Below are positions 18,382 through 28,577 of a stretch of DNA of 61,705 bases, piece by piece; positions within the stretch are counted from its first letter, which is position 1, and each line of letters starts with the position of its first letter. Source of the DNA: SAR202 cluster bacterium AC-647-P02_OGT_505m. Lineage in GTDB: Bacteria > Chloroflexota > Dehalococcoidia > Lucifugimonadales > UBA826. A model generated the notes under the pieces. That model was not told where the DNA came from and ran no database searches. It worked only from the letters and a program-made list of their open reading frames with translations. The stretch covers positions 1-61,705 of the forward strand of contig VEXB01000006.1 in the NCBI GenBank assembly GCA_009391195.1. The letters are read 5' to 3'. The position numbers and the translations under genes were made by a program.

Positions 18382-19335
18382 ATGCAAGAAGAAACGTCTT
18401 TTTTTACTTCAGAAGTCCAAGTGGAACTTAGAGAATTTGTCTCTCAGCTTGAAGAGGACCTCAGTAAGCAGGTGCAAATAACGGAAATGGGTCCTGTTGC
18501 TGCTAGAGAGGAACGTGAAAATGGGACGCCTACAAGGCCAAAGCCAGTCCTTTCGGATAAAGCTATTACACGCGAAATACCCACAGATAATAGATCGGTT
18601 CCGGTAAGAGCGTTCATTCCGACGACGCAGATTGATGGGGTGTATTTGCATATTCATGGTGGAGGGTTTGTTACGGGAAGAGCACATCATCAGGACGACC
18701 AGTTACTGGAGATTATGGAAGATGCTAATGCGGTCGTTATTAGTGTTGACTACCGATTGGCTCCAGAAGATCCATATCCAGCTGCTCAAGATGACTGTGA
18801 AGTAGTTGCAGAGTGGGTTATAGAAAATGCTCAGACAGAGTTCGGCACAGACCGAATTGCGATAGGTGGAGAATCCGCCGGTGGTCATCTAGCTGCTTCA
18901 ACTATGATTCGAATGAGAGATAGACACGGATACTCCGGCTTTTCCGGGGCCAATCTCGTCTATGGATGGTTTGATTTATCTTCCACCCCAAGTAGCCGTC
19001 TCTGGGGAGATCGTTACCTGATTTTGAATACACCTATAATGGAGTGGTATTCGGAGCAGTATGTTCCGGACCCTGAAATGCGTAGAGACCCCGATGTGTC
19101 ACCTCTATTCGCTTCCTTGCATGACCTGGCTCCGGCTCTGTTTACGGTAGGTACATTGGATCCTTTGTTAGATGATTCGTTGTTCATGCATTCACGTTGG
19201 TTTGCTTCTGGAAACCCGTCCACATTAAATGTATATCCTGGTGCAACTCATTCTTTTGACAAGCAACCAACGAAGTTGGCTGAACTTGTCAAAACCAGGA
19301 TGAGAGGATTTATAGCGGAGAGTTTTCAGTCTTAA
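18382..19335 (+). CDS. Alpha/beta hydrolase, hormone-sensitive-lipase-type esterase
   Basis: This 317 aa esterase carries the HGGG oxyanion motif (YLHIHGGGFVTG) and the nucleophile elbow GGESAGGHLA. The acid DPLLDDSLF and the final His in GATHSFDKQ complete the triad. HSL-type esterases split short-chain carboxyl esters. It starts three bases after the proA stop, and nothing links it functionally to proline synthesis. Its 3' end overlaps the convergent MFS gene by 26 bases. Confidence 0.88.
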   Translation: MQEETSFFTSEVQVELREFVSQLEEDLSKQVQITEMGPVAAREERENGTPTRPKPVLSDKAITREIPTDNRSVPVRAFIPTTQIDGVYLHIHGGGFVTGRAHHQDDQLLEIMEDANAVVISVDYRLAPEDPYPAAQDDCEVVAEWVIENAQTEFGTDRIAIGGESAGGHLAASTMIRMRDRHGYSGFSGANLVYGWFDLSSTPSSRLWGDRYLILNTPIMEWYSEQYVPDPEMRRDPDVSPLFASLHDLAPALFTVGTLDPLLDDSLFMHSRWFASGNPSTLNVYPGATHSFDKQPTKLAELVKTRMRGFIAESFQS

Positions 19336-20617
19336 CGCTAGAATAAAGAATTATCACAAGAATATATCCGACAATTGCAGTAACGAATATGGGGTTGTAG
19401 CTACCTCTCCAACTTGCTACTAAGGCCCCTGCGGTTGGCCCTAGTCCCATTGCAGCTGTCCTGCTTGGGCCTGTTATTCCGGTTACTGTTCCGAAAGAGC
19501 CTCTGTTAAAAACGGTCCCTAGCATCATGCTTCCCAGGACATTTACGGCTCCTGTGATGGCAGTCCATGTTACGACGAGTGGAAAGCCCAAACTGAGTGG
19601 CGTCACCATCGTGAAAAGAAGGGTTGGGAAAATTGCTGTTAAGACAATAAGAATAGATATTTTCTTTATCGTGAACCGATCGGTGAGCCACCCCCATAAT
19701 GGGACAGTCATTCCCCCTAAGAGGTTTCCTAATGTAAGAGCGCCTGCAGCTGTGACTTGTGTCATCCCCCCGTCTACAAGGAATGGAACCAATTGAAACA
19801 CGACCATGGACGTTGCCGCCACTGCTACGAATTCTGCAGTAAGTATGAACCAGAACGATGGTAGAGATATGATTTCCCGTATAGACCATTTACGTTCTTT
19901 AGAAGATTTCTCGCTGTTACTTGACGATAGTTTTTCACTTTCCTGAGATGAATCCCCATCTGGAAGTTGGCCAACGTCTTCTGGCTTGTGTCTCACCATT
20001 AAAAATATCGGCAACGATAGTGGAATGGCGGCTAGTCCAAGAGTTCTGTACGCCACTCGCCAAGAGAATGCGGTGGAGAGCGCTGTTATTATCTGAATGT
20101 TTACAGATTCACTCGCGATACGGTTTAAAGAAGTGAATCCCATCGCTAGATTTCTTCGCTTACTGAAAAAATTTACTGCTATTGTCCTGGGTATAAGGTT
20201 CTGCAGGTTAGGTCCTGCTATGGATCGGACAATAATGTAAGCAAAGAAAAACTGCCAAATGGTCTGAGATTCTGAGAGGAATATTAGTCCTAAACCCACT
20301 AGTATGGCCGCACTCAACATCATCCACCTTGGCCCGAACCTGTCGACCAGTCTACCTATGAATGGCATTGTCATACCTGAAGTCCAGGTACCCAGTGTGG
20401 CGGCAAGAGCAATGGTTTTTCTGTCCCATTCCATGTCTTGAGCAATTAAGTCCTGAACTCCTGCTAGGACGGTTTGAGAAACGCTGGCCGCTATAAAAGC
20501 TCCCACAGCCGCGACTCCCAAGACCAACCACCCGTAGAAAAATGGAGGTCTGGGGTGCCATGAGTAGATGAGATTTAGAAGATTTTTCAAATGTATTCCA
20601 ATTGGTGCCTGTGCCAT
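19310..20617 (-). CDS. MFS transporter, monocarboxylate-carrier-like
   Basis: This 435 aa, 12-helix carrier has an N-terminal soluble lead of about 25 residues before FFYGWLVLGVAAVGAF. Loop 2-3 reads GRLVDRFGPRWMML. The central loop has RHKPEDVGQLPDGD, the same motif found in the carriers at 8859 and 53671. It overlaps the 3' end of the esterase on the opposite strand and is divergent from the enoyl-CoA hydratase gene. Cargo is probably an organic acid, by family. Confidence 0.87.
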   Translation of the reverse strand: MAQAPIGIHLKNLLNLIYSWHPRPPFFYGWLVLGVAAVGAFIAASVSQTVLAGVQDLIAQDMEWDRKTIALAATLGTWTSGMTMPFIGRLVDRFGPRWMMLSAAILVGLGLIFLSESQTIWQFFFAYIIVRSIAGPNLQNLIPRTIAVNFFSKRRNLAMGFTSLNRIASESVNIQIITALSTAFSWRVAYRTLGLAAIPLSLPIFLMVRHKPEDVGQLPDGDSSQESEKLSSSNSEKSSKERKWSIREIISLPSFWFILTAEFVAVAATSMVVFQLVPFLVDGGMTQVTAAGALTLGNLLGGMTVPLWGWLTDRFTIKKISILIVLTAIFPTLLFTMVTPLSLGFPLVVTWTAITGAVNVLGSMMLGTVFNRGSFGTVTGITGPSRTAAMGLGPTAGALVASWRGSYNPIFVTAIVGYILVIILYSSVKTENSPL

Positions 20618-20754
20618 AGTCTCTGTGGCACGTCAGAGGATTCTAATATCTTTCAGTTAAATTAATTGAAACGTAAGCCCACATGATACTATTTCGCGGC
20701 TTTTCTACTACTATCTCGGAACCTGAAGAAGCCGTGTTGCTAAAGGAGAAGGAA

Positions 20755-21585
20755 ATGAGTTACGAATTCATTAAATATGAAGTTTCCGACAATGGGGTTG
20801 CCAATGTGCTACTCAATAGGCCAGAGAAGCTCAATGCTCTCAGTCTTCTATTACAGAAGGAATTATATGACTGTCTTCAGGAGGCTGACGACGATCAGAA
20901 TGTCAGAGTTATAACTTTAAGAGGTGCCGGTAGGGCTTTTTGTGCCGGGTACGACGTAACACCTCCCCAGACGGAGGAAGAGAGGACAGCCTCGGCAGAG
21001 AGGAGAGGGAACATCAGGCAGGACATGCACAGGTTGAGAAAAACTGCCCGTCTTATGACCTCGGTTTTTGATCTAAGTAAGCCGGTGATTGCTGGGATAC
21101 ATGGTCACGTTATAGCAGGTGGAACTGATTTGGCCCTTCACTGTGACATTGTCATAGCGGCTGACGACGCCAATATTGGTTTCCCGCCAGTTCGTTCCAT
21201 GGGCACTCCTCCTACCCATATGTGGACATACATGGTGGGTCCACAGAGAGCGAAGTGGTTTATGCTCACAGGTGAGACAGTATCGGGTAAGGAAGCGGAA
21301 AAGATGGGTTTGGTGATGCAATCAGTGCCTGCTGAAGGACTTGATGCTGCCGTCGATGATCTAGCAAACAAAATGGCGAAAATCCCGTGGGACATGCTTG
21401 CTGCAAATAAGAGCATTGTGAACAAGGCACTCGACCTCATGGGCAGAAACATGATGCAGATAATTGCGGCTGAAACGGATGCTGTTGCCCATCAATCGGA
21501 GATCGTTAGGGAGTTTAATCGGATATCAAATGAGCAGGGATTAAAAGCTGCTCTTGCCTGGAGGGATGCTCCCTTCAGTGATTAG
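20755..21585 (+). CDS. Enoyl-CoA hydratase/isomerase
   Basis: This is a crotonase-fold enzyme of about 276 aa. It is recognised by NRPEKLNALSLLLQKEL, the oxyanion-forming RAFCAGYDVTP, and GHVIAGGTDLALHCDIVIAA. An in-frame ATG exists at 20683, but AAAGGAGAAGG lies directly before ATG 20755, where the homologous region MSYEFIKYEV begins. The crotonase catalytic acid cannot be placed with confidence, so hydration versus isomerisation or CoA-ester hydrolysis stays open. It leads a run of five same-strand catabolic genes. Confidence 0.87.
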   Translation: MSYEFIKYEVSDNGVANVLLNRPEKLNALSLLLQKELYDCLQEADDDQNVRVITLRGAGRAFCAGYDVTPPQTEEERTASAERRGNIRQDMHRLRKTARLMTSVFDLSKPVIAGIHGHVIAGGTDLALHCDIVIAADDANIGFPPVRSMGTPPTHMWTYMVGPQRAKWFMLTGETVSGKEAEKMGLVMQSVPAEGLDAAVDDLANKMAKIPWDMLAANKSIVNKALDLMGRNMMQIIAAETDAVAHQSEIVREFNRISNEQGLKAALAWRDAPFSD

Positions 21586-21653
21586 GAAACTGCTTGAATG
21601 AACAATTTTTAGTTTAATTCGACGTAATAGAGACGTAATAGATAGGAGGGATA

Positions 21654-22442
21654 ATGCCTGAGAGTAGGATAGAAAGAGCGGGTCAGTCTCTTTATAAGGA
21701 ATTCATTGCCAGAGAGGAATTTTCCTTAATGGTCGGACCAGAAGCTCCAGCAGACATAGAAGAAGCGTATTCTGTGCAGGACGTCTATATGGATCTTAAG
21801 GCTAGGGATGCGGGAGGCTATGCGGGTTACAAGATTGCCTATACTACAAAAGTAATGCAGGAGAGACTCGGAGCCAAAGAGCCCGTATATGGAAGAATAC
21901 TCTCCGACGGTGTCTTTAATTCTCCCTGTAAAGTGAAAGCCTCAGATTACGTAAATATTGGAGTTGAGTGCGAGGTCGCCGTCACACTTGGAAATGATTT
22001 ACTCCAAAGCGAAGCTCCTTTTACAAGAGAGACTGTTTATGGGTCAGTGGCACATATCGCACTGGCTTTTGAGATTATTGATGGAAGGCCTTCCCTAGGA
22101 GATGCCAGTATCCCGCAGTCCATAGCCACCAACATCAGTGGTGCCGGAGTCGTAATAGGTGATACGGTCGAAAACTGGCGAGACCTTGATATTCCGGGAT
22201 CGGTCTGTGAACTTAAGTTAAATGGACAATCAGCTGGAACAGCCAAAGGAGAGGATGTTAACGGACATCCAGTTGAACCGATGATATGGATAGCCAATGC
22301 AGTTGCATCTCGAGGTAAATCACTCCGAAAAGGGGACGTTGTAATTACCGGTAGCATGATACCCCCGATATTTATTGAATCAGGCACCCTAGCTGTAGTT
22401 GAAATGGATAATTTAGGGACTGTATCACTTGATGTGGGGTGA
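21654..22442 (+). CDS. 2-keto-4-pentenoate hydratase-like (MhpD/FAH-type) protein
   Basis: This 262 aa protein resembles hydratases and decarboxylases of meta-cleavage pathways. It shows the N-terminal EAYSVQDVYMDL helix and GYKIAYTTKV with the substrate Lys. The metal ligands are in NIGVECEVAVTLG and ALAFEIIDGR. A clean ATAGGAGGGATA precedes the ATG. Enzymes of this type add water to 2-hydroxypenta-2,4-dienoate or decarboxylate 4-oxalocrotonate. It follows the enoyl-CoA hydratase and precedes an SMP-30 gene. Confidence 0.85.
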   Translation: MPESRIERAGQSLYKEFIAREEFSLMVGPEAPADIEEAYSVQDVYMDLKARDAGGYAGYKIAYTTKVMQERLGAKEPVYGRILSDGVFNSPCKVKASDYVNIGVECEVAVTLGNDLLQSEAPFTRETVYGSVAHIALAFEIIDGRPSLGDASIPQSIATNISGAGVVIGDTVENWRDLDIPGSVCELKLNGQSAGTAKGEDVNGHPVEPMIWIANAVASRGKSLRKGDVVITGSMIPPIFIESGTLAVVEMDNLGTVSLDVG

Positions 22443-22476
22443 GCGTTTCACACTTAGTAAGTAGGGCTTTAACACT

Positions 22477-23385
22477 GTGAATAATAAGCAACCTGGACAA
22501 CCACTTTTAGACGTGCACGAATCTGTCTCCTACTGCGTTGGTAGTTTTGGACAGGGACTGGACCATCCAGAATGTGTAGCCTGGGGGTGTGACGGGTTTG
22601 CCTACGCAGGTGGAGAAAGCGGACAAATATACCGTATTGACCTAGTTCAAAGCACCTTTGAACAGTTCGCCACCACTCCGGGTTTCGTGGGTGGGATATG
22701 CCAGGACTTGGACCATAACCTTTATGCCTGTGTTGCCAATGGTGTTTATAAGATTACTACTACAGGAAAAGTGTCCCTGTATTCCGGAGGTGCTGAAGGC
22801 AATGAGATGCTTGCGCCCAACTATCCCGTTTTCGACGCTCATGGGAATCTATATGTATCTGATGCAGGTATATGGGGTGAATCGAACGGAAAAATCTTTC
22901 GCGTTACGCCGGAAGGTTATACCGATGTGTGGTCTGAGTACCCAAAAACTTTTCCAAACGGTTTGTGTCTGTCTCCTGAGGGTGAGTATCTTTACGTGGC
23001 GGTCAGTCTCGATCAACCGCGGATAGAACGAATCTCTATAAATGATGATGGTACGTCGGGATCTCGGGAAATAGTGACTCTGGTACCTCGAAGTGTGCCT
23101 GATGGACTTGCTTTTGATAATGAAGGAACGCTTTACATATCTTGCTACCGCCCCGATCGTATATGGCGCTATAGGCAAGATAGAGGGCTGGAAGTTCTTG
23201 TCGATGATTATGAAGGGACCTTGATGGCAAGCCCAACTAATATAGCCTTTTGTGGATCTGACCGTTCTGATTTGTTGAGTGCAAACCTAGGAAGGTGGCA
23301 TATCAGCCGCTATGACCTCAGTGAAATCGGCAGTCCTAGAGGCGCTCCATTAAATTATCCGAAGATTTTAAGTGTCGAGGACTAA
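22477..23385 (+). CDS. SMP-30/gluconolactonase-like beta-propeller protein
   Basis: This 302 aa propeller starts from GTG 22477. It carries SMP-30 signatures (LDHPECVAWGCDGFAYAGGE, FPNGLCLSPEG, PDGLAFDNEGTLYIS). The acidic residue of the classic EGP opening is present as HPECVAW, a divergent form. It is probably a lactonase or a strictosidine-synthase-like esterase. It lies nine bases before the SDR gene, within the same likely operon. Confidence 0.8.
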   Translation: MNNKQPGQPLLDVHESVSYCVGSFGQGLDHPECVAWGCDGFAYAGGESGQIYRIDLVQSTFEQFATTPGFVGGICQDLDHNLYACVANGVYKITTTGKVSLYSGGAEGNEMLAPNYPVFDAHGNLYVSDAGIWGESNGKIFRVTPEGYTDVWSEYPKTFPNGLCLSPEGEYLYVAVSLDQPRIERISINDDGTSGSREIVTLVPRSVPDGLAFDNEGTLYISCYRPDRIWRYRQDRGLEVLVDDYEGTLMASPTNIAFCGSDRSDLLSANLGRWHISRYDLSEIGSPRGAPLNYPKILSVED

Positions 23386-23394
23386 GGAGAGTGG

Positions 23395-24237
23395 ATGTCA
23401 GACTTAACAGGTAAAGTTGCAATTGTCACCGGGGGTGCCCAGGGAGTGGGTGGTGGTATATCTCGAAAAATGGCCTTAGCTGGTGCCAAAGTACTTGTGG
23501 CTGATATAGATCTCAAAACGGCCAATAAAACAGTAGACGGGATATTGGATATAGGCGGCATGGCCTCAGCTATAAAAACGGATGTGAATTCTTATGAAGA
23601 TTTGAAATTGATGGTAAACGAAGCTCAAGTTCTGTGGGGGAGAATCGATGTATTGGTTAATAATGCCTATAACGCTGCAGATGGGCAGCAAGGTGGAGCA
23701 CTAGAGGTTTCGGAGGAAAGGTGGGAGAGAGACATACATTCATTGGTTACCTCTGTGTATGCAGGTAGTAAGTATGCGATACCAATACTTGCAGAAGGTG
23801 GAGGAGGATCAATCGTTAATATCGCGTCTGTTCATGGGCTACTGATGGCACGGAAGGCACTTACTTATGAAACAGGTAAGGCTGCTGTTATAGCTATGAC
23901 ACGTCAGATGGCAATTGACTACGGTGAAATGGGGATAAGGGTTAACGCAATCTGTCCGGGACATATTGTGACGGAACGGATATTTGAGAGCACGTGGAAA
24001 GATAACCCGGGTGGACTAAAATTTTTTGAAGATCAGTACCCGGTTAGACGGACTGGAGTTCCGGAAGACATTGGGAACGCTGCTGTTTTTCTCAGTTCAG
24101 ATGAAGCATCTTTTATAACAGGTCATGCTCTTCCGGTTGATGGAGGTCTTACAATCCAGTTACAGGAGAATTTTGGCGTTCAGCAGGTTCAATATGTCAA
24201 TGATAATCCTGATGCCAAGATGCCCTACAAAAGATAG
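23395..24237 (+). CDS. Short-chain dehydrogenase/reductase
   Basis: This classical SDR of 280 aa has cofactor motif TGGAQGVGGGISR, the NNAY strand, Ser in VNIASVHG, and the catalytic pair in YETGK. An Asp in VADIDLKTA after strand 2 suggests NAD(H). The start is preceded by AAGGAG. The C-terminal extension of about 20 residues (from QENFGVQQ) is longer than usual. It sits in the five-gene catabolic run and probably oxidises a hydroxy intermediate. Confidence 0.9.
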   Translation: MSDLTGKVAIVTGGAQGVGGGISRKMALAGAKVLVADIDLKTANKTVDGILDIGGMASAIKTDVNSYEDLKLMVNEAQVLWGRIDVLVNNAYNAADGQQGGALEVSEERWERDIHSLVTSVYAGSKYAIPILAEGGGGSIVNIASVHGLLMARKALTYETGKAAVIAMTRQMAIDYGEMGIRVNAICPGHIVTERIFESTWKDNPGGLKFFEDQYPVRRTGVPEDIGNAAVFLSSDEASFITGHALPVDGGLTIQLQENFGVQQVQYVNDNPDAKMPYKR

Positions 24238-24245
24238 GTATAAAT

Positions 24246-25028
24246 ATGTCAAAAATCGACGTTAATGGAATAAAAATGGAGTACCAAAGGTACGGACCAG
24301 ATAACAACGAGGCAGAATCCATTGTATTTGCTCATGGAGCTGGTGGTAATCTACTTTCCTGGTTTCAACAAATTCCTTATTTTTCCCGCAAATACGACTG
24401 TGTTGTTTTTTCACACAGGGGATTTGGTCATTCATATGATTTAGAAGATGGTCCAGGTATGGAGGCATTTGCTGATGATTTAAGGGGGCTTGTGGACGCA
24501 CTTGGAATCGAGAGATTTCATCTAGTTGCTCAGTCTATGGGTGGCAGGACAGCTCTAGGATTTGGAGTCAATTATCCTGAAAGAGTCGCGAGCATAACTT
24601 TTGCTGATACCACCGGGGCCATGGGAGAAAGAGATGTTGAAAAGGCTCTCACTGACTGGAGAGAATCCCATCCGGATACGAGAGGAATTGGCTTTAGAGC
24701 ACTTTCAGAAGGTTTTCGTGAAAGAAACCCGGATATGGCAAATCTATACCTTCAAATACAGAGATCCAATCCCCCCAGGGATATGGGAGGTGGCATACTT
24801 TACGGTGGACCCAAAGGTGCCGACATTAAGAAACTCACCATGCCTGTTCAGTTCATAGTAGGTGAGGAGGATGAGCTCACGCCCCCTCATGTTCTTAAAT
24901 TAGCATCGAAACACATTGAAGGATCTCAGGTGACTGTTATCCCGGATTGTGGTCATTCCGTCTATTTTGAAAAGCCGGATATATTCAATTTTGAAGTAGC
25001 AAGATTCATCGATCCACAATCAAACTAG
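24246..25028 (+). CDS. Alpha/beta hydrolase
   Basis: This 260 aa hydrolase has an HGAGGN oxyanion region and a VAQSMGGRT nucleophile elbow. The acid is in GEEDELTPP and the catalytic His is in PDCGHSVYFEKP. The layout resembles ring-fission-product or enol-lactone hydrolases. It is the last gene of the run, eight bases after the SDR. It may cleave an ester, lactone or C-C bond released upstream, by inference. Confidence 0.88.
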   Translation: MSKIDVNGIKMEYQRYGPDNNEAESIVFAHGAGGNLLSWFQQIPYFSRKYDCVVFSHRGFGHSYDLEDGPGMEAFADDLRGLVDALGIERFHLVAQSMGGRTALGFGVNYPERVASITFADTTGAMGERDVEKALTDWRESHPDTRGIGFRALSEGFRERNPDMANLYLQIQRSNPPRDMGGGILYGGPKGADIKKLTMPVQFIVGEEDELTPPHVLKLASKHIEGSQVTVIPDCGHSVYFEKPDIFNFEVARFIDPQSN

Positions 25029-25089
25029 GTGACCCGAAATTGTGCCCCAGTAAAGTGAATAACTTATGAAACGGAACTATTTCAAGCCC

Positions 25090-26187
25090 CTACAACACAC
25101 GATACTGCTCTAAGAATTCCAGATCGGGCTCCATACCGAAACCAGGGAGGTCTGGTGGGCTAACAAAGCCATTTTCTACCTGTAGTGTATAGCTGAAGAC
25201 TTTGTCGAATATAGGATCAGTTTCTCCTCTGTAATACTCAAGGATCAGACCGTTTGGTATTGCACAGAGAAGGTGAATGTGTACTTCCTGTCTTCCATGG
25301 GGTGCTATCGGGAGATTATGTGCCTGCGCCTGTGCAGCAACCTTCATGAATTCAGTCGGCCCACCCATAATCAGTGCGTCGGGTTGTAGGATTGCGGCAG
25401 CCCTGCTTTCTATGAGGTCCCTGAATCCATACTTCGTATACTCATTTTCCCCGGTGGCTATAGGTATGGATGTTGCCTGGCTAATTAGAACGTGACCCTT
25501 GTAATCGTCTGGTGGGATAGGCTCTTCGAACCAGAATATGTCATATGGTTCCATTTTTCGGGCTATCTCAATTGCCTCGTAATAACGATAAGCGCAGTTT
25601 GCATCGACAAGTAGTTTCACGTCCGGTCCCACCGCTTCCCGAACCGCTTTCACCCTCTCCACATCCTCGTTAATCGGGACAGCACCTATCTTCATTTTTA
25701 CGGCATCCGCCCCCATTTCAACACTGGTAACCATCTCATTTTGCAGCTCAGGTAAACCTTTTCCTTCCTCGTAATATCCTCCTGCTATATAAACCGGAAC
25801 CTTCTCGGTATAACCGCCTAGCAGTTTGTACACGGGCTTATTGGCTGCTTTACCCTTTATGTCCCAAAGGGCTATGTCGATACCACTGATAACACGGGTT
25901 GAAAGGCCGCGTCTTCCAGTTATCTTAGGCTCCCAAAGTTCGTCCCATATCCGTTCATTATTGAACGGGTCCTGTCCAATTACGAAATCCTTGTAATAGT
26001 TAAAAATTGACTTAACCACCTCGTCTGAAGAGTGTGTTCCACCGATCTGACCCACCCCGGTAATTCCTTCATCTGTTTCTACAAATACAAAATTTCGTCC
26101 GTCATGAGTGTATGTGTGCTTGCCATTACTTTGTGGAACTCTTTTAGGCCAGCGATAACACTCTACTCTCATGTTAGTTATTTTCAT
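25090..26187 (-). CDS. Mandelate racemase/muconate-lactonising enzyme-like enolase-superfamily protein
   Basis: This 365 aa enolase-superfamily protein has the K-x-K base motif (AVKMKIG) of the MR subgroup. Metal ligands lie in LLVDAN, FWFEEP and ATGENEY. A His in IAPHGRQEVH, with the Asp of LQPDALIMGG, supplies the second base dyad. Two-base chemistry points to racemisation, epimerisation or acid-sugar dehydration. It faces the five-gene run tail to tail, with a 61-bp gap and no clear terminator. Confidence 0.87.
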   Translation of the reverse strand: MKITNMRVECYRWPKRVPQSNGKHTYTHDGRNFVFVETDEGITGVGQIGGTHSSDEVVKSIFNYYKDFVIGQDPFNNERIWDELWEPKITGRRGLSTRVISGIDIALWDIKGKAANKPVYKLLGGYTEKVPVYIAGGYYEEGKGLPELQNEMVTSVEMGADAVKMKIGAVPINEDVERVKAVREAVGPDVKLLVDANCAYRYYEAIEIARKMEPYDIFWFEEPIPPDDYKGHVLISQATSIPIATGENEYTKYGFRDLIESRAAAILQPDALIMGGPTEFMKVAAQAQAHNLPIAPHGRQEVHIHLLCAIPNGLILEYYRGETDPIFDKVFSYTLQVENGFVSPPDLPGFGMEPDLEFLEQYRVL

Positions 26188-26312
26188 TCCATCAACTCCA
26201 GCGATTAATTTTTTAGTTCTAATTATTGATTACACAGGCTGCCGATTCTAGCATGACAAAACCCATTAGGTAATTTCAAATTTGCTGCACTCATTGATGT
26301 AGTATTCCAGTT

Positions 26313-28388
26313 ATGGGTACCAGATATACATACTCGCAATGGGATGGGACCCAAAGTCCCTTTGAAGAGTTAGAAACAGCGTTTGATCGGCTCGCCTCGG
26401 AGATACTCGAGGCCGGTGACGTAAACCAAGCCTTGCGGAATCTCTATGCTGATGGATTTAGTTCCGATAGGCCTGACGTATATGCAGATGCCGAGAGGGG
26501 ACATTCAACGGGTATTAGGCCTGTAGGAGGCCTCAAAGATCTCCTAAGGAGACTTGAGGAACTTAGGAGGCTAAACCAGGAATACTACGACCTGGGATCA
26601 CCGGTGCGTGAAATTTCTGAGCAGTTGCAAGATGTAGTTGATACGGAATTAGATGGAATCGCCCGTCGAGTCTCCGATGCTTCGCAGAATTTTGAGCATT
26701 CCAGTGAATCAGAGAAGGAATCACTCGAATTTGCTATGGAACTTCTTAAAAAAAGAGCCGCTGGTGGGAGGCGAAAGCTAAAGAATCTTCCAGAAAGTAT
26801 TTCAGAGGCTATAACCCACCTGTCTCACTATGAATTTATGGATTCCGGTGCACGTGATAAATTCCAGAACTTGCTTGAAGTTTTTCAGGAACAGATGATC
26901 CGTGGTTTTTTTCAAGATGCTAAAAATAGCCTGGATTACCTGACGGGCGATGACGAAGTAAATATTAGGGATGCAATAAACGAAATTAATCGTATGCTCA
27001 GAGATCGCCTCGCTGGTGAAGATGAGAAATTTGATGAGTTTATGGATAGGTACGGAGATCTTTTCGGTTTGGAAGGGGATCGGAAAAGACCATCAAATCT
27101 TGACGATCTTATCCAAAATTTTAGAAATAACTTCATTGCTATGCATTCGATTGCGGCTAGTCTTTCTGATGACGTCAGACATGAGCTTTCAGAAATATTT
27201 GAACAATCTATGGATCGCGAACTGTTTTCGTTATTGAGTGAGCTTGCTAGTCACATTCAGGAGATTTCACCCTTTGAGGATTTGATTGATGCTTATAACT
27301 TTACGGGGTCCTCTCAGATTTCATTGGGAAAAGGAATGGAATTAGTTGAAGAAATGAGGCGGATCAATGAACTGGATGCCACAATCAGAGAAGTGATGAG
27401 AAGTGGAAGGCTGACGGATCTTGATTTAGACGAAGTAGAAGATCTTCTGGGGGAGGAAGCGAGATTCGAATTGGAAGAGGTTCGCCGAATGGTGCAGGCA
27501 CTGGAAGAGGCTGGTTATCTTAATTCAACGCGGGATCGATTCACGCTTGGACCTTCGGCCATAAGACAGATAGCTCAGAAGGCTATGAAACAAGTTTTTG
27601 ATCGAATGAAAAAAGATAGAGCGGGAGATCATGAGGCTTATATTAGTGGTGACTGGGGAGACCTAACTGGAGAGACACTTCCTTATGAACCTGATAGGTC
27701 ATTCAATATCAATTTGCAGAGATCACTGTTTAACACTGTTAAACGTCAAGGTGCCTCTCTGCCTCTAAATATGTCTTATGAAGATCTTGAAATCAATGAA
27801 CATGAACATTTAACTAGGTCAGCAACGGTGTTAATGATTGATCAAAGTAGGTCCATGGGAATGTATGGCACCTATACTTCGGCCAAGAAAGTGGCCTTGG
27901 CTTTATATTGGCTCATTAAAACCAAGTTTCCTCGAGATAAATTTTTCGTTGTCGGATTTTCTGACTACGGGATGGTTATACAGGGAGAAGATATCGCTGA
28001 GTCAAATTGGAACCATTGGGTTGCGGGAACTAATATGCATCACGGCCTTATACTGGCTCGTCAATTGCTGGCTAGAGAGAATGCTGGTAATAAACAGATA
28101 CTTATGGTCACAGACGGTGAACCGACTTGTCATATGGAGGGTGGCCAGGCTTATTTCAGCTATCCACCCAGTGATAGAACCCTGGACCAGACCTTGCGAG
28201 AGGTGAAGCGTTGCACTGGTGAGGGCATAGTCATAAACACGTTTATGTTGGAAGAGAATTATACCCTTATGGAATTCATAGATAGCATGGTTAAGATTAA
28301 CGGTGGCAGAGCCTTTTACACGAGTCCGGACGAGCTGGGGAAATACGTTCTTGTGGATTACATAAAGGGGAGAAGGCTTCGGGTTTAG
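26313..28388 (+). CDS. von Willebrand factor A-domain protein (CoxE-like C-terminus)
   Basis: This 691 aa protein has a highly charged, mostly helical first 480 residues and a C-terminal vWA domain. The metal site is DQSRS (Asp510), with the Thr in GTNMHHG and the Asp in VTDGEP completing it. Such proteins usually pair with a MoxR-type AAA ATPase to remodel or load metals into enzymes. No ATPase gene is adjacent here. No signal peptide or membrane segment is visible, so it should be cytoplasmic. Confidence 0.85.
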   Translation: MGTRYTYSQWDGTQSPFEELETAFDRLASEILEAGDVNQALRNLYADGFSSDRPDVYADAERGHSTGIRPVGGLKDLLRRLEELRRLNQEYYDLGSPVREISEQLQDVVDTELDGIARRVSDASQNFEHSSESEKESLEFAMELLKKRAAGGRRKLKNLPESISEAITHLSHYEFMDSGARDKFQNLLEVFQEQMIRGFFQDAKNSLDYLTGDDEVNIRDAINEINRMLRDRLAGEDEKFDEFMDRYGDLFGLEGDRKRPSNLDDLIQNFRNNFIAMHSIAASLSDDVRHELSEIFEQSMDRELFSLLSELASHIQEISPFEDLIDAYNFTGSSQISLGKGMELVEEMRRINELDATIREVMRSGRLTDLDLDEVEDLLGEEARFELEEVRRMVQALEEAGYLNSTRDRFTLGPSAIRQIAQKAMKQVFDRMKKDRAGDHEAYISGDWGDLTGETLPYEPDRSFNINLQRSLFNTVKRQGASLPLNMSYEDLEINEHEHLTRSATVLMIDQSRSMGMYGTYTSAKKVALALYWLIKTKFPRDKFFVVGFSDYGMVIQGEDIAESNWNHWVAGTNMHHGLILARQLLARENAGNKQILMVTDGEPTCHMEGGQAYFSYPPSDRTLDQTLREVKRCTGEGIVINTFMLEENYTLMEFIDSMVKINGGRAFYTSPDELGKYVLVDYIKGRRLRV

Positions 28389-28577
28389 CTTAGCTGAAAC
28401 TGTGATACCGCAGTTTTCTATACTTGTGCATTCGAAGGTGTGCTCATAGAGCGCCTCACTGATATCCTATACTTATTGCCGAATGAGCCGGTTTTTGGCT
28501 AGAATAGGCGTGATTCTGCAGTGAGTGTAGTGTCAAGTATTTATTAGCTTAATTCGTTGATAGGAAGGTTTAAGAAG

